A stretch of DNA of 64,000 nt from Ruegeria sp. Ofav3-42 (GCF_022347725.1 NZ_JAKRGB010000002.1:310001-374000), one strand, 5' to 3'; numbered from the stretch's first letter, positions 27,327 through 36,700 are shown. Notes: generated by a model not told the origin, from the letters alone. Numbers and translations are program-made.

Positions 27327-28262
27327 ATGCAGGCGGACACTCAGACTTCACCGATACTGGCTTCAATTCTGATGATCAGCGCGATGGCGATTATCGGTGT
27401 GATAGACAATGTGGTGATCCTGTTGGCCGACTCAATTGGTTTGTGGCAATTCCACCTGAGCCGCGCTTTGCTGATGTTGCCGCTGATTTTTGCCTTGTCG
27501 TTGCTTGGCCTGGGCGGGATGCGCCCCAAACGGTTTGGCCCGGTGATACTACGCAGTGTTCTGATCACATTGGCCATGCTGTTCTATTTCGCCTCGCTTG
27601 CAGTCATGCCGATTGCTCAGGCGCTGGCGGGCCTTTTCACATCGCCCATATTCGTGCTTCTGATTTCGGCCCTAGCCATGAAGCAACGGATTGGGCCGTG
27701 GCGCATTCTGGCGGTGCTGCTTGGCTTTGCGGGTATCCTGTGCGTGCTGCAGCTCAACCCGTATGAGTTCGATGCCCGTAGTTTGCTGCCCGTCGCCGGA
27801 GGTTTGTTTTACGCCCTGAGCGCGGTGATCACGCGCAGCCATTGCTCCGGTGAAAGCACCGTCGCGCTATTGGCGGCGATGATCGTCACGCTTGGTCTGG
27901 CAGGGGCTATCGGTCTTGTGGTTCTGGAGGTGTTTCCGATGGCTGCGCCCGACGGTCCAGACGGCTTTGCGACGCGGGGCTGGGTCTGGCAGATGCAGCC
28001 CGCTTTACCATGGGTCGCGATACAGGCGGTCGGATCCACGATTGCGGTTTTCATGTTGATCAAGGCTTACCAGGTCGGCGAGCCGTCGTATGTTGCCGTC
28101 TTTGAATACTCGGTCATGATCTTTGGCCCGTTGTTTGCCTGGGTGGCATTCGGGCAGGCCATAGGGGCGATGCAAATCGCGGGGATCGGGCTTATAGCAA
28201 CAGCAGGTGCTTTGTTGGGGTGGCGCGCCGGGCGCGAGGCAGCCCGACCTGAGGCGGCTTAG
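27327..28262 (+). CDS. DMT-superfamily (EamA) transporter
   Basis: 311 aa with ten predicted transmembrane helices and the two-fold EamA repeat. The second repeat begins near SLLPVAGGLFYALSAVITR. The ATG at 27327 is selected because the first helix begins 10 residues later; 27 upstream codons are hydrophilic. It would act as a small-metabolite exporter in the inner membrane; the substrate cannot be read from sequence. Confidence 0.88.
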   Translation: MQADTQTSPILASILMISAMAIIGVIDNVVILLADSIGLWQFHLSRALLMLPLIFALSLLGLGGMRPKRFGPVILRSVLITLAMLFYFASLAVMPIAQALAGLFTSPIFVLLISALAMKQRIGPWRILAVLLGFAGILCVLQLNPYEFDARSLLPVAGGLFYALSAVITRSHCSGESTVALLAAMIVTLGLAGAIGLVVLEVFPMAAPDGPDGFATRGWVWQMQPALPWVAIQAVGSTIAVFMLIKAYQVGEPSYVAVFEYSVMIFGPLFAWVAFGQAIGAMQIAGIGLIATAGALLGWRAGREAARPEAA

Positions 28263-28642
28263 CGTTTTCGCGCAACTCGCCTTCAGGCGCTGCCTGAAGA
28301 ACACGGATGTCCCCTGATGAGCTTTGCCGAATTTACCCGCGCCTAGGGTTGACGTAGCCACCAGACAGCCGACGAAAGTTGGTTTTAGCCTCGCATCCTA
28401 ATTGCAATGGCCGCATTTAGCCAGATTGCCAGAATCGGGTAGGGCGTCACTTGCACTCGGAATTCATAGTTTCCAATTTACCGCCAATTTTGAATTTTTG
28501 TGCAGGGTTGTTCGGGGTTATGTGGGCTTTTGAGGCTTTATCGACCCAAATTGGGCCCCAATGTGTCAAAAATAAGTCTTGTATGTACGTGATGTGTTAA
28601 TCGTTTTTCGTAGTTGGTTTGTGTCAAAAGTGGGTGCGGCAC
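28263..28642. other. Intergenic gap with one perfect hairpin
   Basis: About 380 bases without a supported gene. CTTCAGGC and GCCTGAAG form a perfect 8-bp stem with a 3-base loop at 28281-28299, 19 bases after the transporter stop and without a T-run; it may be a weak terminator. The second half (28440-28640) is AT-richer and probably holds the promoter of the Hint gene. I see no other structure. Confidence 0.4.
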
Positions 28643-29401
28643 GTGTTAAAAGTACAGAGTGTTTTGGGTTATTCAGTTGTTCCGGGCAATGAGAGGCATG
28701 ACAGTCCTCCGGTGTCCCTGAATGCGCGCAGAGGTGGGTTTATTCACGGAACAAAAGTTGCAACGGACCGTGGGTGGAAGCCTGTTGAACGGCTGCAGGC
28801 TGGCGATCTTGTCCGAACACTGGACAATGGCTTCAGGGAAGTTTGCCGGGTTTCGACGGATCGCATCTCAGTCCCGGCTAACGAAAACAGAACAGAAAAT
28901 CTGCCTGTTCGGGTGCCGTCGAATACGCTGTATAACGGACGCTCGGTTTGGCTGATGCCGGAACAGGGCGTGGCGTTGGACAACACCAAGCTGAGCCGGG
29001 GTCCAATAACGCTGCCCATCAGCATGCCGGTTGTTCCTGCGCGGCTTTTAAACGGAACGTTCCGTCTTACATCCGGTACACCTGCGTCCTTCTTTGACGT
29101 CTGTTCGCTGTTCTTTGAACAGGACGAAGTGATCTACATCGAAGGCGGTCTGCGCGCATATTGCCCTGCGGGACGGTTTGGAACACGCAACCTGCCTCAG
29201 ACCGCCTCATACGAGCTTGTCGACGCCGAGCAGACGGCAGATTTGATCAATTTGGTGGCGCATAGCAGGGACATTGCAGTTCTGGCTAATTCGCTGGGCG
29301 CGTTGCCTGCACCGATTATGCAGAACCCGATTTTCCCGGCGCGACCTGTCAGAGGCGCGCGTCGACCCGGGCGGCCAGGGCGACCTGCTCCGTTAATCTG
29401 A
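28643..29401 (+). CDS. Hint (Hedgehog/intein)-domain protein lacking the catalytic cysteine
   Basis: 252 aa from a GTG at 28643; a TTG at 28619 is also possible, and no ATG is available near the beginning. The Hint block A region reads GGFIHGTKVATDRGWKPVERLQAGDLVRTLDNG. The family usually begins CFTPGT; here the Cys position is Gly32, so self-splicing or cleavage is unlikely in the classical way. The body resembles the Hint proteins common in Rhodobacteraceae. The C-terminus is a basic Pro/Arg-rich tail. It stands alone between the DMT gene and the convergent beta-oxidation operon. Confidence 0.75.
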   Translation: MLKVQSVLGYSVVPGNERHDSPPVSLNARRGGFIHGTKVATDRGWKPVERLQAGDLVRTLDNGFREVCRVSTDRISVPANENRTENLPVRVPSNTLYNGRSVWLMPEQGVALDNTKLSRGPITLPISMPVVPARLLNGTFRLTSGTPASFFDVCSLFFEQDEVIYIEGGLRAYCPAGRFGTRNLPQTASYELVDAEQTADLINLVAHSRDIAVLANSLGALPAPIMQNPIFPARPVRGARRPGRPGRPAPLI

Positions 29402-29427
29402 TTTCATTAAAGCTGTTTCTTAAAGAA

Positions 29428-29459
29428 TGACGCTGGCACGGTTTTCCGCACCAGCGTCA
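29428..29459. terminator. Shared hairpin between convergent Hint gene and fadJ
   Basis: TGACGCTGG (29428-29436) pairs perfectly with CCAGCGTCA (29451-29459). An inner CGG-TTTT-CCG hairpin caps it. The plus-strand side continues AATTTGTTT and the minus-strand side TTCTTTAAG, so it probably stops transcription from both directions. Confidence 0.75.
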
Positions 29460-29465
29460 ATTTGT

Positions 29466-31667
29466 TTAGGCAGCTTTTGCTTCGGGGTCGAAGCGGCCAT
29501 AGAAGCTTTGGCCTTTGTCCGCCATCTCACGCAGCAGCGGCGGGCAGGCGAAACGTTCGCCATACTGCGCTGCCAACTGATCACAACGCTCGGCCGCGTA
29601 TGGCGTACCGATGATATCCAGCCAGCTGAGCGGGCCGCCCGACCAAGGAGCAAAGCCCCAGCCAAGGATCGCGCCCACGTCGCCTTCGCGGATGTCTTCC
29701 AGAACGCCTTCTTCCAGCGCGCGGACCGCTTCCAGAACCTGCGCGAACATCAGACGTTCCTGAACCTCGATCAGGTCGGGCTGGTTTTCGGCATGCGGGT
29801 ATTTCTCCTGCAGGCCCTTCCAGTACCCGGTACGCTTGCCCTTTTCGTCATAGTCGAAGAAGCCCGCATTCGCCTTGCGGCCCAGACGACCTTCTTCTTC
29901 CATCCAGAAGATCAGATCATCGCCCGGGTTTTCGGGATAGGCGTCGCCCATCGCGGCTTTGGTTGCGCGGGCAATCTTGGCACCCAGATCAATCGAGGTT
30001 TCGTCGTTCAGCTGGATCGGCCCAACGGGGAAGCCCAGTTGACGTGCGGCGTTGTCGATGAGTACGGGGCTGACGCCCTCAGTGATCATCCGCAGACCTT
30101 CGTTGATGTAGGGAATGATGCAGCGGTTGGCGTAGAAGAAGCGCGCATCGTTGACCACGATTGGCGTTTTGCGGATCTGGCGCACATAGTCCAGCGCCTT
30201 GGCCACCGCACGATCACCGGTTTCCTTGCCCTTGATGATCTCGACCAGGAACATCTTCTCGACCGGCGAGAAGAAGTGGATGCCGATGAACTGATCCGGA
30301 CGCACGGATGCTTTGGCCAGATCGGTGATCGGCAGGGTCGAGGTGTTCGAGGCAAAGATGCAATCCTCGGGGATGATCGCCTCGACTTTCTTGGTCATCT
30401 CGGCCTTAACGCCCACGTCCTCGAAGACCGCTTCGATGATCAGATCACAGCCTTTGAGGTTGTCCAGATCCGGGGTCGCGGTGATGCGGGCCAGCATGGC
30501 CTCTTTCTTCTCAGCCGTGACTTTGCCGCGCTTCATGCCCTTGTCGAGATAGGTCTCGGTATAGGCCTTGCCCTTGTCCGCAGCTTCCTGGTCGCGGTCC
30601 ACAAGAACCACTTCCATACCGGCCTGAGCCGACACCAGCGCGATACCAGCACCCATCATGCCTGCGCCCAGAACGCCGATCTTCTTGACCGACTGATCGG
30701 GAACGCCTGTAGGACGCACAGCGCCTTTTTCCAGCGCTTCCTTGTTCAGGAACAGCGAACGGATCATCGCGCCCGACGACGGGTTCATCAGAACCGAGGT
30801 GAACCAACGCGCTTCGATCTTCAGAGCAGTGTCGAAATCGACCAGGGCTCCTTCGTAAACCGCGCTCAACAAAGCTTTGGCCGCAGGGAATGCGCCTTGG
30901 GTCTTGCCGTTCACCATCGCCGAGGCACCGACGAAGTTCATGAAGCCTGCGGGATGGTAGGGGGCACCTCCGGGCATCTTATAGCCCTTTGCATCCCACG
31001 GTTTGACCAAATCGGCGTCCTTGGCGTTCAGCACCCACTCCTTGGCTGCAGCCATCGGGTCGGCTGCGATCTCGTCGATATAGCCCGCGCCTTTGGCTTT
31101 CTTGACGTCCAGCATCTTGCCTTCCAGCAACAGCGGAGCCGCAGCGATGGCGCCAACCTTGCGGACCATCCGCGTGGTGCCTCCCGCGCCGGGGAAAATG
31201 CCGACCATGATCTCGGGCAGGCCGTATTTCGCCTTGGGGTTTTCGGCCGCAAAGATGCGGTGTGTGGACAGCGGCAGTTCCATACCGATGCCCGCAGCGG
31301 TGCCGGGTAGAACGGTGGCAATCGGCTTGCCGCCCTTCTTGGTCTTGGGGTCCATACCCGCCATCTCGATCTTGCGCAGCAGGGCGTGCATTTGCATCGT
31401 GCCCTCGAACAGACCTTTGGCCGGGTTGTCGCCCGCCTGTTCCTTCATCACGGCCAGCAGGTTCAGGTCCATGCCGCCAGCGAAGGAGCCTTCTTTACCT
31501 GAAGTGATGATGATGCCTTTGACATCGTCATCAGCTAGCGCTTGATCGATCTGATCGCTAAGCTGTGCAAGCCCGTCAAATGACATCACGTTCATGGTTT
31601 TCCCGGGCACATCCCAGGTAATAATGGCGACGCCATCCGCGTCTTTGCTCAGAGTGAAATCAGTCAT
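29466..31667 (-). CDS. fadJ: Fatty-acid oxidation multienzyme: enoyl-CoA hydratase/3-hydroxyacyl-CoA dehydrogenase
   Basis: Carries out the hydration and second oxidation of beta-oxidation. Residues 1-190 are a crotonase fold (GGMDLNLL oxyanion loop, GLPEIMVGIFPGAGGTTR). From about 310 an NAD-binding fold begins (IGVLGAGMMGAGIAL), and FIGIHFFSPVEKM carries the catalytic His. The start at 31667 (MTDFTL) is preferred over two upstream in-frame ATGs because GGAG is correctly spaced to it. It overlaps the cupin gene by 8 bases. It is the last gene of the operon, before the terminator. The fadB/fadJ name is by length and domain order. Confidence 0.94.
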   Translation of the reverse strand: MTDFTLSKDADGVAIITWDVPGKTMNVMSFDGLAQLSDQIDQALADDDVKGIIITSGKEGSFAGGMDLNLLAVMKEQAGDNPAKGLFEGTMQMHALLRKIEMAGMDPKTKKGGKPIATVLPGTAAGIGMELPLSTHRIFAAENPKAKYGLPEIMVGIFPGAGGTTRMVRKVGAIAAAPLLLEGKMLDVKKAKGAGYIDEIAADPMAAAKEWVLNAKDADLVKPWDAKGYKMPGGAPYHPAGFMNFVGASAMVNGKTQGAFPAAKALLSAVYEGALVDFDTALKIEARWFTSVLMNPSSGAMIRSLFLNKEALEKGAVRPTGVPDQSVKKIGVLGAGMMGAGIALVSAQAGMEVVLVDRDQEAADKGKAYTETYLDKGMKRGKVTAEKKEAMLARITATPDLDNLKGCDLIIEAVFEDVGVKAEMTKKVEAIIPEDCIFASNTSTLPITDLAKASVRPDQFIGIHFFSPVEKMFLVEIIKGKETGDRAVAKALDYVRQIRKTPIVVNDARFFYANRCIIPYINEGLRMITEGVSPVLIDNAARQLGFPVGPIQLNDETSIDLGAKIARATKAAMGDAYPENPGDDLIFWMEEEGRLGRKANAGFFDYDEKGKRTGYWKGLQEKYPHAENQPDLIEVQERLMFAQVLEAVRALEEGVLEDIREGDVGAILGWGFAPWSGGPLSWLDIIGTPYAAERCDQLAAQYGERFACPPLLREMADKGQSFYGRFDPEAKAA

Positions 31668-32148
31668 TGTCATCTCCAATCTGGTCAGCCGTCAGCGGGC
31701 TGCCATCCTTGCGGGTGAAGGAGAATCCGTTCTCATCATCCTTCACCATCATGTCTATGTCGCTGTAATAGCCGGTCTCGGTCGGGGTCCGCGTGCCCAC
31801 CACCAGAAAGGTTGCGGGCGCATCGGTTTTGTTCACAAGGTGGTGGCCGTTGGCCTCACCTGCGGGCCAAGCGGCGCAATCGCCGGGCTGCATCTGATGC
31901 TCGCCATTGTCATCGATCAGCACGCAGGTGCCGCTGAGCATGATGGCAAATTCGTCCTGCTCCATATGGTAATGGCGCAGCGAAGACATGCCTTGCGGTT
32001 CCAACCGCACGATGTTGACCCCGTATTGGGACAGCCCGCCTGCATCACCGACGCGCTGAACGAAACGACCCGCGGTCGCATCGGCCAGCTTGCCGGGATA
32101 GGCCGAGCCGCCCTTGAACGGGATCTGAGAGAGATCCAGCTTGGGCAT
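31660..32148 (-). CDS. Cupin-domain protein in the beta-oxidation operon
   Basis: 162-aa single cupin. Motif 1 is RHYHMEQDEFAIMLSG (His-x-His with a later Glu) and motif 2 is GDCAAWPAGEANGHHLVN, consistent with a divalent metal site. There is no signal peptide. Its ATG overlaps the thiolase stop (TGATG) and its end overlaps fadJ, so it is tightly coupled to both. Function unknown; a role with acyl intermediates or signalling would be inference. Confidence 0.85.
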   Translation of the reverse strand: MPKLDLSQIPFKGGSAYPGKLADATAGRFVQRVGDAGGLSQYGVNIVRLEPQGMSSLRHYHMEQDEFAIMLSGTCVLIDDNGEHQMQPGDCAAWPAGEANGHHLVNKTDAPATFLVVGTRTPTETGYYSDIDMMVKDDENGFSFTRKDGSPLTADQIGDDND

Positions 32149-33359
32149 CAGACCCGCTCGATAATGGTTGCAGCGCCCATGCCGGATGCAATGCAGAGCG
32201 TCGCCAGACCGGTCTCCTTGTCCTGACGCTCCAGCTCATCCAGCAGCGTGCCGATGATCATCGCACCGGTCGCGCCCAGCGGGTGGCCCATCGCGATCGA
32301 GCCGCCATTCACATTGACCAGCGCCGGATCGACATCAAATGCCTGCTGGAACCGCAGCACGACCGAGGCGAAGGCTTCGTTCACTTCGAACAGGTCCAGA
32401 TCGCTGATCTTCATGCCGTTGTCGGCCAGAATTTTCTCGGTCACCGGAACCGGGCCGGTTAGCATGATGGTCGGGTCGGTACCGATCTTGGCGGTTGCCT
32501 TGATGCGCGCGCGCGGCTTGAGGCCGTATTTCTCACCGAATTCCTTGTTTCCGATCAGAACAGCAGCCGCACCGTCCACGATGCCCGAGCTGTTACCTGC
32601 GTGGTGGATGTGGTTCACGCGCTCAAGATGCGGGTATTTCAGCATCGCAACCTTGTCGAAGCCGGGCATCTGCTCGCCCATCATCTGGAACGACGGGTTC
32701 AGCGCACCCAGGCTCTGCATGTCGGTGCCGGGGCGCATGTATTCGTCGCGGTCAAGAATGGTCAGGCCGTTCTGGTCTTTGACCGTGATGACCGACTTTT
32801 CGAACCGGTTGTCAGCCCATGCTTCCGCAGCGCGTTTTTGTGACTCAACAGCCAGAGCATCTGCGTCATCGCGCGAGAAACCATACTCGGTCGCGATGAT
32901 GTCGGCCGAGATGCCCTGCGGCACAAAGTAGGTCTCCATCGCCAGCGAGGGGTCGACAGCAATCGCAGCACCGTCGCTGCCCATGGCCACACGGCCCATC
33001 ATCTCGACACCGCCAGCGATGTAAGCGTCGCCCGCGCCGCCTTTGACCTGGTTTGCCGCGAGGTTCACAGCTTCCATGCCGGAGGCACAGAAACGGTTGA
33101 TTGCCAGACCGGGGATCGACTGATCCAGATCAGAGGCCAGAACTGCCGAGCGCGCAAGACAGCCGCCTTGCTCCATCACCTGCGTGACGTTGCCCCAGAT
33201 CACGTCTTCTACGGCGTGGCCTTCGAGGTTGTTACGCTCTTTCATCGCGTTCAGGGTCAGGGCGGACAGGCGCACCGAGGTTACCTCGTGCAGGCTGCCA
33301 TCCTTGCGGCCCTTGCCGCGCGGGGTGCGCAGGGCGTCATAGATATATGCTTCGGTCAT
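32148..33359 (-). CDS. fadA: Acetyl-CoA C-acyltransferase (thiolase)
   Basis: Cleaves 3-ketoacyl-CoA in the last step of beta-oxidation. The 403-aa product has the nucleophile Cys in EQGGCLARSAVL, the NRFCASGMEAVNLAA signature, NVNGGSIAMGHPLGATGA with the active-site His, and a C-terminal CIASGMGAA with the second Cys. AAGGAG precedes the ATG. It lies 11 bases downstream of the GST gene and one base into the cupin gene. It might also serve acetoacetyl-CoA. Confidence 0.94.
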   Translation of the reverse strand: MTEAYIYDALRTPRGKGRKDGSLHEVTSVRLSALTLNAMKERNNLEGHAVEDVIWGNVTQVMEQGGCLARSAVLASDLDQSIPGLAINRFCASGMEAVNLAANQVKGGAGDAYIAGGVEMMGRVAMGSDGAAIAVDPSLAMETYFVPQGISADIIATEYGFSRDDADALAVESQKRAAEAWADNRFEKSVITVKDQNGLTILDRDEYMRPGTDMQSLGALNPSFQMMGEQMPGFDKVAMLKYPHLERVNHIHHAGNSSGIVDGAAAVLIGNKEFGEKYGLKPRARIKATAKIGTDPTIMLTGPVPVTEKILADNGMKISDLDLFEVNEAFASVVLRFQQAFDVDPALVNVNGGSIAMGHPLGATGAMIIGTLLDELERQDKETGLATLCIASGMGAATIIERV

Positions 33360-33370
33360 GGGTCTTCTCC

Positions 33371-34009
33371 TTAAGCTCGATCCGACGGGTTGCCGGGCAT
33401 CAGGTCATAGGGGTGTTTCCAGCCGGGCTGTTCGCTGAGACGCGTCAGCCAGGCATCGATATGGGGCCAGTCGGCGCGGTCAAATCCGAATGGTTCGGGG
33501 TAATACAGATAGCTGCAGCAGCTGAGATCGGCGTTGGTTACGCCGTCACCAACGATCCAGTCGCGGCCGTCCAGATGATCGTTCAGCACTTGATACGCGG
33601 CCTTCAAACGCCCTTGGTTGAAGGCTATTACATCTGGGTTGCGGTGTTGTTCCGGGAGGAAATTGATCAGGAAGCGGGTCAGGCCGGCCATCGAGCTGAG
33701 TTTGTGATTGTCCCAAAGCACCCAGCGCAGAACGTCGTAATTCTCTTCCCGGTTCTTGCCACCGAACTTACCTGACTTCTCAGTCACATAGGTCTGAATG
33801 GCGCCAGACTGGCTTGTGCGGAAATCACCGTCGATCAGGACTGGTGCTTCGCCCATTTCATTCACTTCGGCGCGAAACTCGGGCGTGCGGGTTGCGCCTT
33901 TGAAAAAGTCGACAAAGACCGGTTCCCACTCCAGCCCGGACATTTCCAGCGCCAGAGCAGCCTTGTAACTATTTCCGCTTTCTCCGAAGCAATGAAGTTT
34001 GATTGTCAT
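33371..34009 (-). CDS. Glutathione S-transferase family protein
   Basis: 212-aa thioredoxin-fold N-terminal domain (TIKLHCFGESGNSYKAALAL) and all-helical C-terminal domain. The catalytic-type Ser/Tyr region GNSYK and the glutathione-binding DFRTSQSGAI (cis-Pro region VLIDGD before it) are present. The ATG at 34009 is chosen on GGGAGGGG eight bases upstream; the frame extends 8 codons further. Its place inside a beta-oxidation operon suggests a CoA-thioester or isomerase-type role, unproved. Confidence 0.88.
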   Translation of the reverse strand: MTIKLHCFGESGNSYKAALALEMSGLEWEPVFVDFFKGATRTPEFRAEVNEMGEAPVLIDGDFRTSQSGAIQTYVTEKSGKFGGKNREENYDVLRWVLWDNHKLSSMAGLTRFLINFLPEQHRNPDVIAFNQGRLKAAYQVLNDHLDGRDWIVGDGVTNADLSCCSYLYYPEPFGFDRADWPHIDAWLTRLSEQPGWKHPYDLMPGNPSDRA

Positions 34010-34144
34010 GTGATCGCCCCTCCCAAGGCGCATGGTGCGAAGTCTAATTTCGCGTATTTCGAGAAAGATGAACCATAAGGCTAAGCGCCATTAGGGTTTG
34101 TCTTTCTGAAAACACGCCCACCTGATTGAAGGTGGCTGATGCTT

Positions 34145-34357
34145 TTACCGCTTGCGATCATCCAGTTCCGAATTGAAGATGCGCAGGCGGTGGGTCAGGT
34201 TATCCTCGTTGATCACGCTGTTGAAATTCTCGAACAGAAACGACAGTGCCTCACCTTCGTCCAAACCAGCCTCGCGCGCGAACGCCTTGAGCTTGCGATA
34301 CCCGTCCTCGGTCATTGCGACGGGAAAGCGGCGGGTCAGGCGAAAACGTTTTGGCAT
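34145..34357 (-). CDS. Small conserved-looking basic protein in the beta-oxidation operon
   Basis: 70 aa, highly charged, mostly helical by pattern (EDGYRKLKAFAREAGLDEGEALSFLFENFNSVIN). Its start (MPKRFRLTRRFPVAMTEDGYRKL) is reminiscent of ribbon-helix-helix proteins: a basic strand followed by two helices. CCGGAG precedes the ATG. It lies 54 bases after the acyl-CoA dehydrogenase gene, behind a strong hairpin. I do not recognise a family with confidence. Confidence 0.65.
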   Translation of the reverse strand: MPKRFRLTRRFPVAMTEDGYRKLKAFAREAGLDEGEALSFLFENFNSVINEDNLTHRLRIFNSELDDRKR

Positions 34358-34374
34358 GTGGTTTCTCCGGTAAG

Positions 34375-34404
34375 CTGGGTCCGGGCAATGTTACCCGGAC
34401 CCAG
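34375..34404 (-). promoter_or_regulatory. Strong intercistronic hairpin after the acyl-CoA dehydrogenase gene
   Basis: CTGGGTCCGGG and CCCGGACCCAG form a perfect 11-bp stem with an 8-base loop, starting 7 bases after the acyl-CoA dehydrogenase stop and ending before the next ribosome site. Without a T-run it more likely protects the upstream message or damps read-through than fully terminates. Confidence 0.6.
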
Positions 34405-34411
34405 ATTGAGA

Positions 34412-36193
34412 TCAGAAGTTTGCCGCGTCCAGAGCCATGACAGTGTCCGCGCCAGTTTGGATACGCGAAAGGTGCATCGCCGTGGCGGGCAGGCGGCGCG
34501 CCATGTAGAAGCGGCCGGTGTTGATCTTGGTCTCGTAGAACTCTTTGTCCGAGGCCCCACCGTCCAGAGCTTCTTGCGCGGCTTTGGCCATCTGCGCCCA
34601 CATCAGGCCCAGGCAGACATGGCCGAACATGTGCATGAAGTCATAGGAACCGGACAGGGCGTTGTTCGGGTTCTTCATGCCTTCCTGCATGAAGTACATG
34701 CCAGCGGCCTGCAGATCTTTGGACGCAGCTTTCAACGGTTCGATAAAGGCCTTGTCATAGGCTTCGTCCTTGCCGCCGTTTTCCTTGCAGAAAGATTTGA
34801 CCATCTCAAAGAAGGCCATGACGTGCTTGCCGCCATCCTGAGCCAGCTTACGGCCGACAAGATCCAGCGCCTGTACGCCGTTCGCACCTTCGTAGATCAT
34901 CGCGATGCGGGCGTCGCGGGTGTATTGCGACATACCCCATTCTTCGATGTAGCCGTGACCGCCGTAGACCTGTTGGGCCTGAACGGTCATGTCGTAACCC
35001 TGATCGGTCAGGAAGCCCTTGATAACCGGGGTCAGCAGCGAAATCAGGCCGTCGGCATCCTCGTCCTCGGACCTGTGGACTCGATCCAGCAAAGTCGCGC
35101 CCCAAAGGATGAACGCCCGTGCTCCTTCGGTGAAGCTTTTCTGATCCATCAGGTTGCGGCGGATATCCGGGTGTACGATCAGAGGATCTGCCGGCCCTTC
35201 GGGATTTTCCGCACCGGTGACCGCACGTCCCTGAAGGCGATCCTTGGCGTATTCTACGGCGTTTTGGTAGGCAATCTCCGCCTGACACAGACCCTGCATG
35301 CCCACGCCCAGACGCGCTTCGTTCATCATGGTGAACATGGCGCGCATGCCCTTGTTTTCCTCACCAATCAGATAACCGGTCGCACCGTCATAGTTCATCA
35401 CGCAGGTCGAGTTGCCGTGGATGCCCATCTTCTCTTCGATCTTGCCGACCGAGACCGCGTTGCGCGCGCCAAGGCTGCCATCCTCGTTGACCATGAATTT
35501 GGGTACGATGAACAGCGATACACCTTTGATGCCGTCCGGGCCGCCGGGGATCTTGGCCAGCACCAGATGGATGATGTTTTCCGCCATGTCGTGATCGCCA
35601 GACGAGATAAAGATCTTCTGACCGGAAATCTTGTAGCTGCCGTCGCCTTGCGGTTCTGCCTTTGTACGCATCAGGCCCAGATCGGTGCCGCAATGCGGCT
35701 CGGTCAGGTTCATGGTGCCAGTCCATTCACAGCTGACCATGTTCGGCAGGAACTTGTTCTTCTGCTCGTCGGTTCCGTGCGCCAGAATGGCCGATGCTGC
35801 GCCGTGCGTCAGGCCCTGGTACATGGTGAACGCGGTGTTCGAGGCCGAGAACATTTCGCCAACAGCCGTCCCCATGACGTGGGGCATGTTCTGCCCGCCA
35901 TATTCCTCGGGCATGTCCAGACCGGTCCAACCACCTTCCTTCACCTGTTCGAAGGCTTCCTTGAATCCTGAAGGCGTGTAGACGACCCCATTTTCCAGAC
36001 GGCACCCTTCGGTATCCCCAACCACGTTCAGCGGAAGCAGAACGTTGGTGGCGACCTTGCCCGCTTCTTCCAGAACAGCGCCGGTGAATTCGGCTTCAAG
36101 CTCATTATAGCCCGGAATATCGGAGTCCGAGACTTTCAGAACATCGTGCAGGATGAACTGCGTATCTTTGGTTGGCGCGTTGTAGACGGGCAT
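34412..36193 (-). CDS. Acyl-CoA dehydrogenase, long DmdC/FadE-like type
   Basis: FAD-dependent first oxidation of an acyl-CoA. At 593 aa it belongs to the long class that carries an extra C-terminal domain, like DmdC (methylmercaptopropionyl-CoA dehydrogenase). [16 protein letters not shown] and [10 protein letters not shown] are the flavin and substrate loops, and [14 protein letters not shown] carries the catalytic Glu. The start at 36193 has AAAGGGAG before it. Genes around it (thiolase, fadJ) indicate general fatty-acid or branched/aromatic acyl-CoA degradation; a DMSP role cannot be decided by sequence alone. Confidence 0.92.
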   Translation of the reverse strand: MPVYNAPTKDTQFILHDVLKVSDSDIPGYNELEAEFTGAVLEEAGKVATNVLLPLNVVGDTEGCRLENGVVYTPSGFKEAFEQVKEGGWTGLDMPEEYGGQNMPHVMGTAVGEMFSASNTAFTMYQGLTHGAASAILAHGTDEQKNKFLPNMVSCEWTGTMNLTEPHCGTDLGLMRTKAEPQGDGSYKISGQKIFISSGDHDMAENIIHLVLAKIPGGPDGIKGVSLFIVPKFMVNEDGSLGARNAVSVGKIEEKMGIHGNSTCVMNYDGATGYLIGEENKGMRAMFTMMNEARLGVGMQGLCQAEIAYQNAVEYAKDRLQGRAVTGAENPEGPADPLIVHPDIRRNLMDQKSFTEGARAFILWGATLLDRVHRSEDEDADGLISLLTPVIKGFLTDQGYDMTVQAQQVYGGHGYIEEWGMSQYTRDARIAMIYEGANGVQALDLVGRKLAQDGGKHVMAFFEMVKSFCKENGGKDEAYDKAFIEPLKAASKDLQAAGMYFMQEGMKNPNNALSGSYDFMHMFGHVCLGLMWAQMAKAAQEALDGGASDKEFYETKINTGRFYMARRLPATAMHLSRIQTGADTVMALDAANF

Positions 36194-36242
36194 GTGAAGC
36201 TCCCTTTAATTCATATGTCCGGGTGGAAGGCAGGCGAGGGGG

Positions 36243-36644
36243 TTACTCGGCAGCCTTTTTGTCTTGTTTCATCGATGCGATAACTTTTTCGCCCCAGCGC
36301 AACTGCTCTTTCAGGTCGTCGATTGCCTGTGTCAGCTCTTCGCGGCGCGCTTCCATGTCCTCCAGACGTTCGCACGCGATTTCGTAGGTGCGGGATATCT
36401 GGGTCAGTTGCTGGTCGCCCACATGATACAGGTCCAGAAGCTGGCGGATTTCCTCAAGGCTGAAGCCAAAGCGCTTGCCGCGCAGGATCAGTTTCAGGCG
36501 AGCACGGTCGCTTTTGGTGAACAGCCGTTTTTGGCCTTCACGGATAGGAAACAAAAGCTCCTTGGCTTCGTAGAACCGCAAGGTGCGCGGCGTGACATCA
36601 TATGTCTCGCACATTTCGCGGATGGTCATCAGATCTTCGGTCAT
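36243..36644 (-). CDS. MerR-family regulator of the beta-oxidation operon
   Basis: 133 aa. An N-terminal winged-helix (TIREMCETYDVTPRTLRFYEAKELL, about 7-31) is followed by a second helix block (LILRGKRFGFSLEEIRQLL) and a long coiled-coil dimerisation helix (80-118). The C-terminus is short, with no metal-binding cysteines, as in LiuR-type or other acyl-CoA-responsive MerR proteins. It lies 49 bases upstream of the acyl-CoA dehydrogenase gene in the same direction and behind ACGT-N2-ACGT sites, implying autoregulation. Confidence 0.9.
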   Translation of the reverse strand: MTEDLMTIREMCETYDVTPRTLRFYEAKELLFPIREGQKRLFTKSDRARLKLILRGKRFGFSLEEIRQLLDLYHVGDQQLTQISRTYEIACERLEDMEARREELTQAIDDLKEQLRWGEKVIASMKQDKKAAE

Positions 36645-36700
36645 GGTCTTAGCACTCTCGTCACTGGCGTCTAGGAAAGTCAGGTGCGCAGTCGATGCGC

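Noticed and set aside
29427..31310. A 627-codon open frame antisense to fadJ
   Set aside because: High-GC third positions of fadJ leave the opposite strand open. The antisense product is Arg/His/Gln-rich with no domain, and fadJ is unmistakable.
34139..35971. A 610-codon open frame antisense to the acyl-CoA dehydrogenase gene
   Set aside because: Same artefact of GC-rich codon use; the dehydrogenase motifs are intact on the other strand.
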